Shown one piece after another: positions 22,763 through 34,600 of a DNA stretch of 64,000 nt (position 1 is its first letter; the number at the start of each line of letters is the position of its first letter). Source of the DNA: Enterobacter huaxiensis (lineage in GTDB: Bacteria; Pseudomonadota; Gammaproteobacteria; Enterobacterales; Enterobacteriaceae). The position numbers and the translations under genes are program-made. The stretch covers positions 620,001 through 684,000 of the forward strand of contig NZ_CP043342.1 in the NCBI RefSeq assembly GCF_003594935.2, read 5' to 3'. The notes under the pieces were generated by a model. It searched no databases, was not told the origin of the DNA, and saw only the letters and a program-made list of their open reading frames with translations.

Positions 22763-22795
22763 CCCTCTCCCTCAGGGAGAGGGCCGGGGTGAGGG
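22763..22795. repeat. GAGAGGG palindromic repeat, copy 6b (overlaps lsrK 3' end)
   Basis: CCCTCTCCCTCAGGGAGAGGG followed by CCGGGGTGAGGG. Read on the minus strand, its CCCTCACCCCGGCCCTCTCC part supplies the last eight or so codons and leads into the stop of lsrK, so the repeat overlaps the coding sequence. Confidence 0.85.
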
Positions 22796-24364
22796 GGAAC
22801 GTACTAACCCCGGTGCCTGCCACATCGACGTTGTCAGCCCGCTGTCCACCAGACCAAGCTGGTCGGCGTACACCGCCTGCCATTTCTGCATCATGCCGTC
22901 GTACAGCTCGCGGTGCTGCGGGTTCGGCGTAAACTCCCGGCTCCACTTCACCAGCCGCTCGCCCGTCGAGGCCATGTCCGCAAATAGCCCCGCACCTGTT
23001 CCGGCGGCAATGGCGCAGCCGAGCGCCGTCGCCTCTTTGACTTCAGGCACGCGTACCGGCAGCCCGGTGACGTCGCTTAAAATCTGGCTCCATAACGCAC
23101 CTTTGGCTCCGCCACCCGCAAACACCAGGCTTTCAAACGTCACGCCGGAGAAGCGCGATATCTGCGCCAGGTTGCAGGCCGAGACGATCGCGGCGTTCTC
23201 TTCAAGCGCGCGGAACAGCGTCGCTTTGTTGCATTTTTCCGGGTCGATGGAGAGGTTAATAAACGACGGCGCGGCGTGGTACCACTGCTTGAAATGCATC
23301 GCGTCGGAGAAGATCGGCATCACCCCGTGCGAACCGGCGGGCACGCGGCTGGCCATCTCTTCGAGCAGGGAGTAGGTATCCATCCCCATTCTTTCGGCAA
23401 TCAGCTTTTCCTCCGCGCAAAATGCGTCGCGGAACCAGCGCATGGTCAGCCCGGTAAAGAAGCTGATCGACTCCGCCTGCGCCATGCCGGGGATAACGTG
23501 CGGGTTAACGCGGATGTTCATGTCGGGGTCGGTACGCACCTGCGGCAGGTTCACCACCTGCTGCCAGAAGGTGCCGCCCAGCACCGCCGTTTGCCCGGCG
23601 CGGACCACGCCCAGCCCCAGACAGCCCAGCTGCACGTCGCCGCCGCCCATCACCACCGGCGTGCCCTCGCGAAGGCCGCACTGCTGCGCGGCCACCTTGG
23701 TGATAGCGCCCAGCACGGTGCCGGTCTCTTTCACCGGGGAGAGGATATCGGCGCGCAGCCCGGCCATGTCGAGCAGCGCCGGACGCCAGTCGCGGGAAAA
23801 GAGATCCAGCATGCCGGTGGTGCCCGCGTTTGACGGGTCAACCGCCAGCTCGCCGGAGAGTTTCGCCGCCAGCCAGTCGCTGATCATGGTGATGGTCGCG
23901 GCCCTGCGGTAGATGTCCGGGCGATGGTGCGCCAGCCACAGCAGGCGCGGCATGGCGCTCAGCGCCAGCGTCTGGCCGGAAACGTCATACACTTCGGATT
24001 CAAAACGGTCGTTGTGGATCTCTTTGAGTTCGGCCACTTCGCGGCTGGCGCGGGCGTCGACGTTGGCGCAGGCCCAGATGGCCTTGCCGCTGCGGTCATA
24101 AAGGACAATGCCTTCGCGCATCGAGCAGCAGGCGACGGACTGAATATCCGCCGCGCTCAGGTGCGCACGTTCCAGCGCCTGATGAATGCACCGGCAGGCC
24201 AGCTGCCAGTTGGTCTCGAGGTCGAATTCCATCGACCCCGGCACGTTCTCCACGCTCAGGTGCTTCCACTCGGCCTGGCCGACGGCAATCTGATTGCCCT
24301 GCAAATCGAAAATGACGGCGCGAACGCTGCCTGTCCCTGCATCTAACGCTAAAAGGTAACTCAT
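22772..24364 (-). CDS. lsrK: Autoinducer-2 kinase LsrK
   Basis: 530-residue FGGY-family carbohydrate kinase that phosphorylates AI-2 (DPD) in the cytosol, trapping it and making the LsrR inducer. The N-terminal ATPase core starts [18 protein letters not shown]; the FGGY region includes [16 protein letters not shown] and [18 protein letters not shown]. coli LsrK ends at WKAPGL, but here WQAPGL is followed by [10 protein letters not shown], encoded within a GAGAGGG repeat. Compared with E. coli the N-terminus is shorter, starting directly at the kinase fold. Next to lsrR on the same strand. Confidence 0.94.
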   Translation of the reverse strand: MSYLLALDAGTGSVRAVIFDLQGNQIAVGQAEWKHLSVENVPGSMEFDLETNWQLACRCIHQALERAHLSAADIQSVACCSMREGIVLYDRSGKAIWACANVDARASREVAELKEIHNDRFESEVYDVSGQTLALSAMPRLLWLAHHRPDIYRRAATITMISDWLAAKLSGELAVDPSNAGTTGMLDLFSRDWRPALLDMAGLRADILSPVKETGTVLGAITKVAAQQCGLREGTPVVMGGGDVQLGCLGLGVVRAGQTAVLGGTFWQQVVNLPQVRTDPDMNIRVNPHVIPGMAQAESISFFTGLTMRWFRDAFCAEEKLIAERMGMDTYSLLEEMASRVPAGSHGVMPIFSDAMHFKQWYHAAPSFINLSIDPEKCNKATLFRALEENAAIVSACNLAQISRFSGVTFESLVFAGGGAKGALWSQILSDVTGLPVRVPEVKEATALGCAIAAGTGAGLFADMASTGERLVKWSREFTPNPQHRELYDGMMQKWQAVYADQLGLVDSGLTTSMWQAPGLVRSPSPRPSP

Positions 24365-24397
24365 GAGTTTGCCTCGTTGTTAGCGCAGGGCAGACTC

Positions 24398-25369
24398 TTA
24401 TCCGGCCAGAGCCAGCACCGCGCGGGCTGTCGTTTCTTCCGTCACCAGGCCATTGATACGGCGACCCTTTAGTGCGGCATAAATCGCATCGGCTTTCTCT
24501 TCCCCTCCGGCCACGCCAACGATGGTGGGCAGCTGCGCCAGTTCATCGAGCGTGACGCCCAGCAGTTCTTTATGGATCTCCAGCTCCTCAACGCACTCGC
24601 CCTCGGCATTGAGGAAATAGCCGAGAATGTCGCCGACCGCGCCTTTGCGGGCGTACATCAGCTGTTCACCTTCGCTGATGTAGCCGGAGCGCAAAATCGT
24701 GGCATCGCGCCGCTGGTTCACCGAACCAATCCCGACTACCGCCACGTCGGCGGCGGTGGCGGCGAGGATCACGTCCCGCACGCTGGTTTCGCGTTTTAAG
24801 ATCCCGGCAACTTCTGCGGAAGACACGCGAAGCGGGGCGGGGATCATGCTGACGCTGCATGCCGCGTCCAGCTGGCCGATACCGGTCATATACGGCCCGA
24901 CGCCGCCGGAGAGCGTCACCAGGCGGATCTGCTGCGAGCTGATAAACCCGCTCAGGTGCTGAAGGCTGCTCATGGTAGTTTCACCGAATCCCACCGCCAG
25001 CAGCTGGCCGGGCTCCAGCACGCCCATCAGCGACTGCGCCGCGCCAATGCCGAGCCGCACGTTCATCGGCGGCGTATTTAACGCCGGCATCACGCGCACC
25101 AGCTTCAGACCAAAGCGCTGCTGTAGCTCGGTCTCCAGCGCCAGACAGCCCTCGTAGCGGGAGTTGATCTGCACGCGGATCACCCCGGACTGGCGGCCCT
25201 TCTCCAGCAGGCGAGAAATCTTCAACCGCGGCAGCCCGAGCCGCTCGCCGATGTCGTTCTGGGTCAGCCCGTCGTGGTAGTAGCACCAGGCCACGCGCGC
25301 CACCAGCTCCTCTTCCGCCAGTGCCAGCCCGGCAAACCGTCCTTCTTCCGCAGTGCGTTTATCGCTCAT
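24398..25369 (-). CDS. lsrR: lsr operon repressor LsrR
   Basis: 323-residue SorC/DeoR-type repressor. The N-terminal helix-turn-helix ([24 protein letters not shown]) is followed by a phospho-AI-2-binding domain ([32 protein letters not shown]). Phospho-AI-2 releases it from the lsr promoter. The ATG at 25369 ([10 protein letters not shown]) is chosen; a longer frame extends into the promoter region. Transcribed with lsrK and divergent from lsrA. Confidence 0.94.
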   Translation of the reverse strand: MSDKRTAEEGRFAGLALAEEELVARVAWCYYHDGLTQNDIGERLGLPRLKISRLLEKGRQSGVIRVQINSRYEGCLALETELQQRFGLKLVRVMPALNTPPMNVRLGIGAAQSLMGVLEPGQLLAVGFGETTMSSLQHLSGFISSQQIRLVTLSGGVGPYMTGIGQLDAACSVSMIPAPLRVSSAEVAGILKRETSVRDVILAATAADVAVVGIGSVNQRRDATILRSGYISEGEQLMYARKGAVGDILGYFLNAEGECVEELEIHKELLGVTLDELAQLPTIVGVAGGEEKADAIYAALKGRRINGLVTEETTARAVLALAG

Positions 25370-25388
25370 AGTTGAACTCTTATAAAAA

Positions 25389-25404
25389 TTTAGATCATAT
25401 GTTC
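25389..25404. promoter_or_regulatory. Candidate LsrR site near lsrR
   Basis: TTAGATCATATGTTC, related as an inverted copy to GAACATTATTAAATCTAA near lsrA. Both lie in the lsrR/lsrA divergent region. Pattern match only. Confidence 0.45.
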
Positions 25405-25536
25405 GTGTTGGCGCGAAGGGAAAGTGTGAGCCACGCGACAAAACGGATCTTTTAGATCGTTTCTGCTTTATCTGTATCTCAATCGATAAAACTGTGATCC
25501 CTGCACGGTTGTAAATATAGTTCACCGACTACGCTT

Positions 25537-25571
25537 TTGAACATTATTAAATCTAAAAATCATTTGTTCAA
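25537..25571. promoter_or_regulatory. Candidate LsrR operator near lsrA
   Basis: Inverted repeat TTGAACA (25537-25543) and TGTTCAA (25565-25571) with 21 bp between, just before the lsrA ribosome site. It contains the AAATCTAAA element repeated near lsrR. Confidence 0.5.
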
Positions 25572-25584
25572 TAGCGGAGCGATG

Positions 25585-27068
25585 ATGACACCACTTCTCG
25601 ACGCGCGGAATATCAGCAAGCAGTACTCAGGCGTGCCGGTTCTAAAAGGCATAGAATTCACGCTGCTTGCGGGCCAGGTGCACGCGCTGATGGGCGGCAA
25701 CGGCGCGGGGAAATCGACGTTAATGAAGATCATCGCCGGGGTCGAAACGCCGGATGATGGTGAACTTTCCGTCGAGGGGCAGTCATATGCGCGGCTTACG
25801 CCCGTGCAGGCGCACAGGTTAGGCATTTACCTGGTGCCGCAGGAGCCGCTGCTGTTTCCCAACCTGACGGTGCGGGAAAACATCCTGTTCCGCCTGGCGC
25901 GCGAACGCGATCTGGAAAAACGGCTGGCGGAGAAACTCCAGCAGCTGCAGTGCCAGCTTAACCTCGACGCCGCCGCCAGCACCCTGGAAGTGGCGGATCA
26001 GCAGATGGTGGAGATCCTGCGCGGGCTGATGCGCAACGCCAGGATCCTGATCCTCGACGAACCTACGGCCTCCCTCACGCCGGGCGAAACCGAGCGGCTG
26101 TTCCGCCAGATCCGCGCTCTGCAGGCGCTCGGCGTCGGGATTGTCTTTATCTCGCACAAGCTGCCGGAAATTCGCATGCTTTCAAGCCACGTCTCGGTGA
26201 TGCGCGACGGCGCGGTAGTGCTGAGCGGCGAAACCGCGCAGTTTGACGACAGCGCGCTGATCGCCGCCATGACGCCGGTAAGCAGGGAGAAATCCCTTAG
26301 CGATACGCAAAAGCTGTGGCTGGCGCTGCCGGGCAACCGCCGCACTCAGGCGCAGGATTTCCCGGTGCTGCGGGTGGACGATCTCACCGGAGAAGGGTTT
26401 ATCGATCTCAGCCTTGAGATCTACGCCGGGGAGATCGTCGGCCTGGCCGGTCTGGTGGGATCCGGACGCACCGAGCTTGCGGAAACGCTCTACGGCCTGC
26501 GGCCCGTGCGCGGGGGCCGCGTCTGGCTGGAGAATCAGGAGATTACCGGCGAGCCGGTAAGTTCACGTCTGGAAAAAGGGCTGGTCTACCTGCCGGAAGA
26601 CAGGCAGGTGTCCGGCCTGTTTCTCGACGCGCCGATCCGCTGGAACACCGTGGCGCTGAACGAGCCGTCTCTCTGGCAGCAGCGCAAGCGGGAGTCTGCG
26701 GTGGTGGAGCGCTATCACCGGGCGCTGGGGATCAAGCTGAACCATGCGGATCAAACCGTGCGCACGCTCTCGGGCGGCAACCAGCAGAAGGTGCTGCTGG
26801 CGCGCTGTCTCGGGGCCAACCCTTTATTGCTGATCGTCGATGAACCGACGCGTGGGGTGGACGTCTCGGCGCGCGCGGATATCTACCAGCTGATAAAAAG
26901 CGTGGCGGCGCAGAACGTTGCGGTGCTGATGATCTCAAGCGATCTCGACGAGTTTCCCGGCCTTGCGGACCGGGTGCTGGTGATGCATCAGGGTGTGCTC
27001 AGCGGCGAGCTGCCGCGCCACGCCGTCAGCCTCGACAAGATGATGGCGCTGGCGTTCGGAGGGCAATC

Positions 27069-27072
<4 letters not shown>
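25585..27072 (+). CDS. lsrA: AI-2 ABC importer ATPase LsrA
   Basis: 495-residue tandem ATPase of the ribose-type ABC importer family. First domain: Walker [10 protein letters not shown], signature-like region before Walker [11 protein letters not shown]. Second domain: degenerate Walker A ([12 protein letters not shown]), intact signature [16 protein letters not shown] and Walker [11 protein letters not shown]. Start at 25585 is preferred over an ATG one codon earlier because GGAG at 25576-25579 gives better spacing. Overlaps lsrC by ATGA. Confidence 0.94.
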
Positions 27073-28100
<1,028 letters not shown>

Positions 28101-29078
28101 ATGAGGCTTAACTGGGAAAGCGCGCTGCTTATTTTACTGGGGCTGGAGATCCTGCTCTTTGGCGCCATCAACCCGCGTATGCTCGACATCAACATGCTGC
28201 TGTTCAGCACCAGCGACTTCATTTGTATTGGCATTGTGGCGCTGCCGCTCACGCTGGTGATTATCAGCGGCGGGATCGACATCTCCCTCGGGTCGACCAT
28301 CGGCCTGTGCGCCATTGCGCTGGGCGTCATGATGCAGGCGGGGTGGCCGATGGCTGTCGCCGTTCCATTGACGCTGCTGCTCGGCCTGCTGTGCGGATTA
28401 TTTAATGCCGCGCTTATTCACTACACCGGCATCAGCCCCTTAGTGATCACCCTCGGCACCCTCTACCTCTACGGCGGCGGCGCGCTGCTGCTCTCCGGCA
28501 TGGCGGGAGCAACGGGCTACGAGGGGATCGGCGGCTTCCCGGACAGCTTCACGGCCTTCGCTAACCTTACGGTGTTTGGCTTGCCGATCCCGCTGGTGCT
28601 GTTCGCGCTGATTACCGTCTTCTTCTGGCTGATTACCCACCGCGGGCGCTTTGGGCGTCACCTGTTTTTAATCGGCCAGAATCCTCGCGCGGCGCGCTAT
28701 GCGGCGCTGTCGGTGAACGGTATGCCCTACGCGCTGTACGGGCTGGTGGGCGTGGCCTCGGCGATTGCCGCGCTGGTGATGGTCTCCTATTTCGGCTCCG
28801 CGCGTTCGGATCTGGGGCGCGATTTGCTGATGCCTGCGCTCACCGCCGCCGTGCTCGGCGGGGCCAATATCTACGGTGGGTCAGGTTCGGTTGTCGGTAC
28901 GGCGCTGGCGGCGCTGCTGGTGGGCTACCTGCAGCAGGGTTTACAGATGGTCGGCATCCCCAACCAGGTGTCGAGCGCGCTGTCAGGGGCGCTGCTGGTT
29001 GTGGTGGTGATGGGACGTTCGCTGAGTCTGCACCGCGAGTGGGTGCGTTCTCTCTTTAGAAAACTATCCGGAGCGTAA
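28101..29078 (+). CDS. lsrD: AI-2 ABC importer permease LsrD
   Basis: 325-residue permease, second membrane subunit of the AI-2 importer. It has [15 protein letters not shown] and [21 protein letters not shown], hallmarks of ribose-type permeases. The ATG directly follows the lsrC stop. lsrB follows after one base, so the transport genes are tightly coupled. Confidence 0.94.
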   Translation: MRLNWESALLILLGLEILLFGAINPRMLDINMLLFSTSDFICIGIVALPLTLVIISGGIDISLGSTIGLCAIALGVMMQAGWPMAVAVPLTLLLGLLCGLFNAALIHYTGISPLVITLGTLYLYGGGALLLSGMAGATGYEGIGGFPDSFTAFANLTVFGLPIPLVLFALITVFFWLITHRGRFGRHLFLIGQNPRAARYAALSVNGMPYALYGLVGVASAIAALVMVSYFGSARSDLGRDLLMPALTAAVLGGANIYGGSGSVVGTALAALLVGYLQQGLQMVGIPNQVSSALSGALLVVVVMGRSLSLHREWVRSLFRKLSGA

Positions 29079-29079
29079 G

Positions 29080-30081
29080 ATGAAAACAAAACTGTTCGTC
29101 CTGGCAATGGCCCTCAGCTTCGCCTCGGCGCAGGCGGCGGACCGCATTGCCTTTATCCCGAAGCTGGTGGGCGTGGGCTTCTTCACCAGCGGCGGCAACG
29201 GCGCGAAAGAGGCGGGGAAAGACCTCGGCGTGGACGTGACCTACGACGGCCCGACCGAGCCCAGCGTCTCCGGCCAGGTGCAGCTCATCAATAACTTTGT
29301 CAACCAGGGCTATAACGCCATCATCGTCTCCGCCGTGTCGCCGGACGGACTCTGCCCGGCGCTGAAGCGCGCGATGCAGCGCGGCGTCAAGGTCCTGACC
29401 TGGGATTCCGACACCAAGCCGGAGTGCCGCAGCATCTACATCAACCAGGGAACGCCGGAGCAGCTGGGCGGCCTGCTGGTGGAGATGGCGGGCAGGCAGG
29501 TCACTAAACCGAACGCTAAAGTGGCGTTCTTCTACTCAAGCCCCACCGTCACCGACCAGAACCAGTGGGTGAAAGAGGCGAAGGCCAAAATCGAGAAAGA
29601 TCATCCGCAGTGGCAGGTCGTGACGACCCAGTTTGGCTATAACGACGCCACCAAATCTCTGCAGACCGCCGAAGGGATCTTAAAAGCGTATCCGGATCTG
29701 GATGCGATTATCGCCCCGGACGCCAATGCCCTGCCTGCGGCGGCGCAGGCGGCGGAAAACCTGAAGCGGGAAGGTGTGGCGATTGTCGGCTTCAGCACGC
29801 CGAACGTGATGCGTCCGTACGTTGAGCGCGGCACGGTAAAAGCCTTCGGCCTGTGGGACGTAGTGCAGCAGGGCAAAATTGCGGTCAATGTCGCCGATCG
29901 TTTACTGAAAAAGGGCGATCTTAACGTGGGCGACAGCGTGGACGTAAAAGATATCGGCGCGCTGAAGGTCGAGCCGAACAGCGTGCAGGGCTATCAGTAT
30001 GAGGCGAAGGGCAACGGCATCGTGCTGCTGCCGGAGCGGGTGGTGTTCACCAAAGAGAACATCAGCAAATACGATTTCTGA
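29080..30081 (+). CDS. lsrB: AI-2 periplasmic binding protein LsrB
   Basis: 333-residue periplasmic binding protein with signal peptide [19 protein letters not shown]. The mature part has the type I binding fold ([22 protein letters not shown]) with AI-2 contact residues expected in the KLVGVGFF loop, [11 protein letters not shown] and the [13 protein letters not shown] segment. It captures AI-2 for LsrACD. Good ribosome site GGAG before ATG. Confidence 0.95.
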   Translation: MKTKLFVLAMALSFASAQAADRIAFIPKLVGVGFFTSGGNGAKEAGKDLGVDVTYDGPTEPSVSGQVQLINNFVNQGYNAIIVSAVSPDGLCPALKRAMQRGVKVLTWDSDTKPECRSIYINQGTPEQLGGLLVEMAGRQVTKPNAKVAFFYSSPTVTDQNQWVKEAKAKIEKDHPQWQVVTTQFGYNDATKSLQTAEGILKAYPDLDAIIAPDANALPAAAQAAENLKREGVAIVGFSTPNVMRPYVERGTVKAFGLWDVVQQGKIAVNVADRLLKKGDLNVGDSVDVKDIGALKVEPNSVQGYQYEAKGNGIVLLPERVVFTKENISKYDF

Positions 30082-30092
30082 CGGGGGAGAAA

Positions 30093-30980
30093 ATGGCTGA
30101 TTTAGACGACATCAAAGACGGCAAGGATTTTGGCATCGGCACGCCGCAGCAGAACGTGCCTTACACCCTGAAGGGCTGCGGCTCGCTGGACTGGGGCATG
30201 CAGTCCAGACTGGCGCGCATCTTCAACCCGCAGAGCAACCGCACGGTGATGCTGGCCTTTGACCACGGCTACTTTCAGGGGCCAACCACCGGCCTTGAGC
30301 GCATCGATCTTTCGATTGCACCGCTGTTTGGCGAAACCGACGTGCTGATGTGCACCCGCGGCATCCTCAGGAGCCAGGTGCCAGCCGCCACGAACAAACC
30401 GGTGGTGCTGCGCGCCTCCGGCGGTAACTCGATTCTGGGCGAGCTGTCCAACGAGTGCGTGGCGGTGGCGATGGAGGACGCCCTGCGCCTGAACGTCTGC
30501 GCGGTGGCGGCACAGGTGTATATCGGCAGCGAGTTCGAGCATCAGTCGATCAATAACATCATCAAGCTTGTCGATGCGGGGGCGCGCTACGGGGTGCCAA
30601 CGCTGGCGGTGACGGGCGTGGGTAAAGAGATGGCGCGCGACGCGCGCTATTTCTCGCTGGCCAGCCGCATCGCCGCCGAAATGGGGGCGCAGTTCGTCAA
30701 AACCTACTACGTGGACGAGGGCTTTGAAAAAGTGACCGCCAGCTGCCCGGTGCCGATCGTTATCGCCGGGGGCAAAAAGCTGCCGGAGCACGAGGCGCTG
30801 GAGATGTGCTGGCGCGCGATTGACCAGGGGGCATCCGGCGTGGACATGGGGCGCAACATCTTCCAGTCCAGCGCGCCGCTCGCCATGCTAAAGGCGGTGA
30901 AAAAAGTGGTGCACGAGAACTGGAATGCCCGCGATGCGTTCCAGTTCTGGCAGGAAGAGAAACAGGGAGAAGCAAAATGA
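30093..30980 (+). CDS. lsrF: Phospho-AI-2 thiolase LsrF
   Basis: 295-residue class I aldolase fold enzyme that transfers an acetyl group from the phospho-AI-2 breakdown intermediate to CoA. The Schiff-base lysine is in the segment [10 protein letters not shown]. Other conserved parts are [13 protein letters not shown] and [10 protein letters not shown]. Overlaps lsrG by four bases (ATGA), so the two turnover enzymes are coupled. Confidence 0.94.
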   Translation: MADLDDIKDGKDFGIGTPQQNVPYTLKGCGSLDWGMQSRLARIFNPQSNRTVMLAFDHGYFQGPTTGLERIDLSIAPLFGETDVLMCTRGILRSQVPAATNKPVVLRASGGNSILGELSNECVAVAMEDALRLNVCAVAAQVYIGSEFEHQSINNIIKLVDAGARYGVPTLAVTGVGKEMARDARYFSLASRIAAEMGAQFVKTYYVDEGFEKVTASCPVPIVIAGGKKLPEHEALEMCWRAIDQGASGVDMGRNIFQSSAPLAMLKAVKKVVHENWNARDAFQFWQEEKQGEAK

Positions 30981-31270
30981 ACGTGACGCTGGTGGAGATC
31001 AACATCAAGCCCGAGCGGGTGGACGAGTTTCTGGAGGTATTCCGCGCCAACCATGAGGGGGCAATCCGTGAACCCGGAAACCTGCGTTTTGACGTATTGC
31101 AGGACCCGAGGGTGAAAACCCGGTTCTTTATCTACGAAGCCTATAAAGACGAAGAGGCGGTGCTGGCGCATAAGCAAACGCCGCACTATCTGGCGTGCGT
31201 GGATAAGCTTGAGGAATTGATGTCGGAGCCGCGTAAGAAACGCAGTTTTGTGGGGTTGTTGCCGGAGTAA
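30977..31270 (+). CDS. lsrG: Phospho-AI-2 isomerase LsrG
   Basis: 97-residue dimeric ABM (antibiotic biosynthesis monooxygenase-like) fold protein that isomerises phospho-AI-2 before LsrF acts. Conserved segments: [25 protein letters not shown] and [25 protein letters not shown]. Last gene of lsrACDBFG; the transcript runs into a BIME rather than a classic terminator. Confidence 0.93.
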   Translation: MNVTLVEINIKPERVDEFLEVFRANHEGAIREPGNLRFDVLQDPRVKTRFFIYEAYKDEEAVLAHKQTPHYLACVDKLEELMSEPRKKRSFVGLLPE

Positions 31271-31276
31271 CGGCCA

Positions 31277-31361
31277 TGCCCGGTGGCGCTAACGCTTACC
31301 GAGCCTACGGGTACGAGGTTGTGTTGATTTTGTAGGCCGGGTAAGCGCAGCGCCACCCGGC
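31277..31361. repeat. Paired REP elements (BIME)
   Basis: Two inverted REP units (GCCCGGTGGCGCTAACGC and GTAGGCCGGGTAAGCGC) about 25 bp apart, between the convergent lsrG and the B3/4-domain gene. The likely 3' boundary of the lsr mRNA. Confidence 0.88.
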
Positions 31362-31366
31362 GTTGT

Positions 31367-32056
31367 TCAGGCCAGCTCCAGCAGCTGCACCCGGGCCGTG
31401 GCCCCCGGCATCAGCCGCTGCAGGTTATTGATCAGCTCTTCTCCGGCCTCTTCCAGTGCCGCAAGTGGCATCGATGGCAAACTTTCAAGAATAAACCACA
31501 TAGACGTCGCCTGGCTGTCCAGGCGGGTACGCACTCCCTGTCGCCAGTTCCAGCGGCGGCAGGTGACGCCGAGATCGTCGCGCCAGATGACTTCCCCCGG
31601 TTCCGGATGTTCCACCACCGGCTGGCCCTCTTTAAAGGTATCAAACGGCTCGCTGCCGTCGGCCAGCGTCAGGCGCGGCGCGCCCGAGTACGCCGCGAGA
31701 TTTTCCCCACCCACCGGAATAGCGTAGCGAATACTCACTGCGTTATAGATATCCACGACCGGATCCAGCGACGGAAGAGAACCGTCTTTCAGTACCCGCT
31801 TGCGCAGGGCCGCGGCCGAGCAGGGCGTGCGTTTCGGTTTCGCGCCGAATGCTTTAAATACCTCATCCCAGGCGGCGAGATGATCTTCGGCCCAGGGCAC
31901 ATCATCATTCAACACCTGCTGGCAGGCCTGCGCCAGCGCGTCGGGTGCAACCTCCGGGCGGGTAATCGGGGCGGCTTCAACCAGAATGCTCAGCGCCCGA
32001 AAGCCGGGCGCAATTCCAGCGAGGCGCGAATCTATTGACGGCGTTACGCGAGACAT
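31367..32056 (-). CDS. B3/4 domain-containing protein
   Basis: 229-residue cytosolic protein resembling the free-standing B3/B4 domain of phenylalanyl-tRNA synthetase beta chains. Recognisable pieces: KPKRTPCSAAALRKRV, SLPSLDPVVDIYNAVSIRYAIPVGG and the later EVIWRDDLGVTCRRWNWRQG. In PheT this fold edits mischarged tRNA; for stand-alone versions the role is unproven. Divergent from an XRE-cupin regulator across 42 bp, suggesting a regulated pair. Confidence 0.8.
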   Translation of the reverse strand: MSRVTPSIDSRLAGIAPGFRALSILVEAAPITRPEVAPDALAQACQQVLNDDVPWAEDHLAAWDEVFKAFGAKPKRTPCSAAALRKRVLKDGSLPSLDPVVDIYNAVSIRYAIPVGGENLAAYSGAPRLTLADGSEPFDTFKEGQPVVEHPEPGEVIWRDDLGVTCRRWNWRQGVRTRLDSQATSMWFILESLPSMPLAALEEAGEELINNLQRLMPGATARVQLLELA

Positions 32057-32098
32057 AAATAATCCTGTATTGACTGTTTTATACCATGGTAGTGACTA

Positions 32099-32701
32099 AT
32101 GACTGATAAAGTCAATATAATGACTTCGCAGGGTGCTGATGCTGCCCAGGTAAGCCTGGCCGTGGCGAACCGTATCCGCAGCTGGCGGAAAGAGAAAAAG
32201 CTGTCGCTGGACGAGCTTTCCCGCCGGGCCAGCGTCAGCAAAGGCATGCTGGTAGAGATCGAGAAAGGAACCGCTAACCCCAGCATAGCCATTCTGTGCA
32301 AGCTGGCCGCCGCGCTGGGCGCCTCGGTGGCGGATATCGTCAACGTCTCCAGCGAGCCGCTGGTGCATGTTATCGAAGAAGCGGCGATCCCGGTGCTGTG
32401 GCAGGGCGCTCAGGGCGGTTACGCCAGGCTGCTGGCCGGCACCGCGGGCCCGGACATGATTGAGCTGTGGCAGTGGGAGATGCAGCCGGGGGAGCGCTTT
32501 ACCTCTTCGGGACATCCGACGGGAACCTTTGAGCTGCTGCACGTGAACGAAGGCGTTTTATCGCTGACGGTGGACGAGACGGTGACCCAGATAAACCAGG
32601 GCGCGTCGGCGGTGGCGAAAACGGAAGCAGCGCACGGCTATGCCAATGAAGGCGACACCGTGCTGCGCTTCACCATGACGGTGGCGGAGTTTCACCGATA
32701 A
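32099..32701 (+). CDS. XRE-family regulator with cupin domain
   Basis: 200-residue transcription factor. An N-terminal HTH (residues about 20-75: RIRSWRKEKKLSLDELSRRASVSKGMLVEIEKG) precedes a C-terminal cupin (around 110-195, with GERFTSSGHPTGTFELLHVNEG) that binds a small ligand in relatives. It starts 42 bp from the divergent B3/4 gene; the arms TGACT/AGTCA overlap its own start codon, hinting at autoregulation. Substrate unknown. Confidence 0.85.
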   Translation: MTDKVNIMTSQGADAAQVSLAVANRIRSWRKEKKLSLDELSRRASVSKGMLVEIEKGTANPSIAILCKLAAALGASVADIVNVSSEPLVHVIEEAAIPVLWQGAQGGYARLLAGTAGPDMIELWQWEMQPGERFTSSGHPTGTFELLHVNEGVLSLTVDETVTQINQGASAVAKTEAAHGYANEGDTVLRFTMTVAEFHR

Positions 32702-32707
32702 AAAGCA

Positions 32708-32781
32708 GCCCGGTGGCGCTACGCTTACCGGGCCTACATATGCAGTATTTTGTAGGCCGGGTAAGCGTAGCGCCACCCGGC
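32708..32781. repeat. Paired REP elements (BIME)
   Basis: Inverted REP units GCCCGGTGGCGCTACGC and GTAGGCCGGGTAAGCG around a 16-bp centre, between the convergent XRE-cupin gene and patA. Nearly identical to the lsrG copy. Confidence 0.88.
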
Positions 32782-32786
32782 GTTGT

Positions 32787-34228
<1,442 letters not shown>

Positions 34229-34365
34229 CTTCCGAGGGCTTAGCGAAAATCGGGATAAACGCCAGGTTAACATTATGTTGCACAATATTTAATCACGGAG
34301 AGGCAAACCAAACGGGATGAAGGCATGACGCGGTGGGCTTAGGCTTTTTGCCGAAAGGGGGCATG

Positions 34366-34382
34366 CGCACCGGTGTGGTGCA
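34366..34382. promoter_or_regulatory. Candidate NtrC enhancer site
   Basis: CGCACCGGTGTGGTGCA fits the NtrC palindrome TGCAC-N7-GTGCA with one mismatch. It lies about 140 bp upstream of the patA sigma-54 promoter, a usual enhancer distance. Confidence 0.65.
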
Positions 34383-34523
34383 TGGGCTGCTTCTTAAGTG
34401 GGCGTTAACACATCATGCTTTGTGAGTAATTTCTTTGCGAAAGTATTTTAAATCAATCAATTATAAAATCTTACAAAAAGTGCGGTTTAACTGAAATTTG
34501 CGATCCCGATCGGATTTAACAAC

Positions 34524-34550
34524 TAAAGATAAATTGTTTACCGCCGAAAA
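34524..34550 (+). promoter_or_regulatory. Sigma-28 (FliA) promoter of aer
   Basis: TAAA-N15-GCCGAAAA, matching the flagellar consensus TAAA-N15-GCCGATAA with one mismatch, 50 bp before the aer ATG. Confidence 0.82.
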
Positions 34551-34600
34551 AACAATAAACCACAAAATTAACATTCGAATAACCTGCAAGGAATGCCTGC

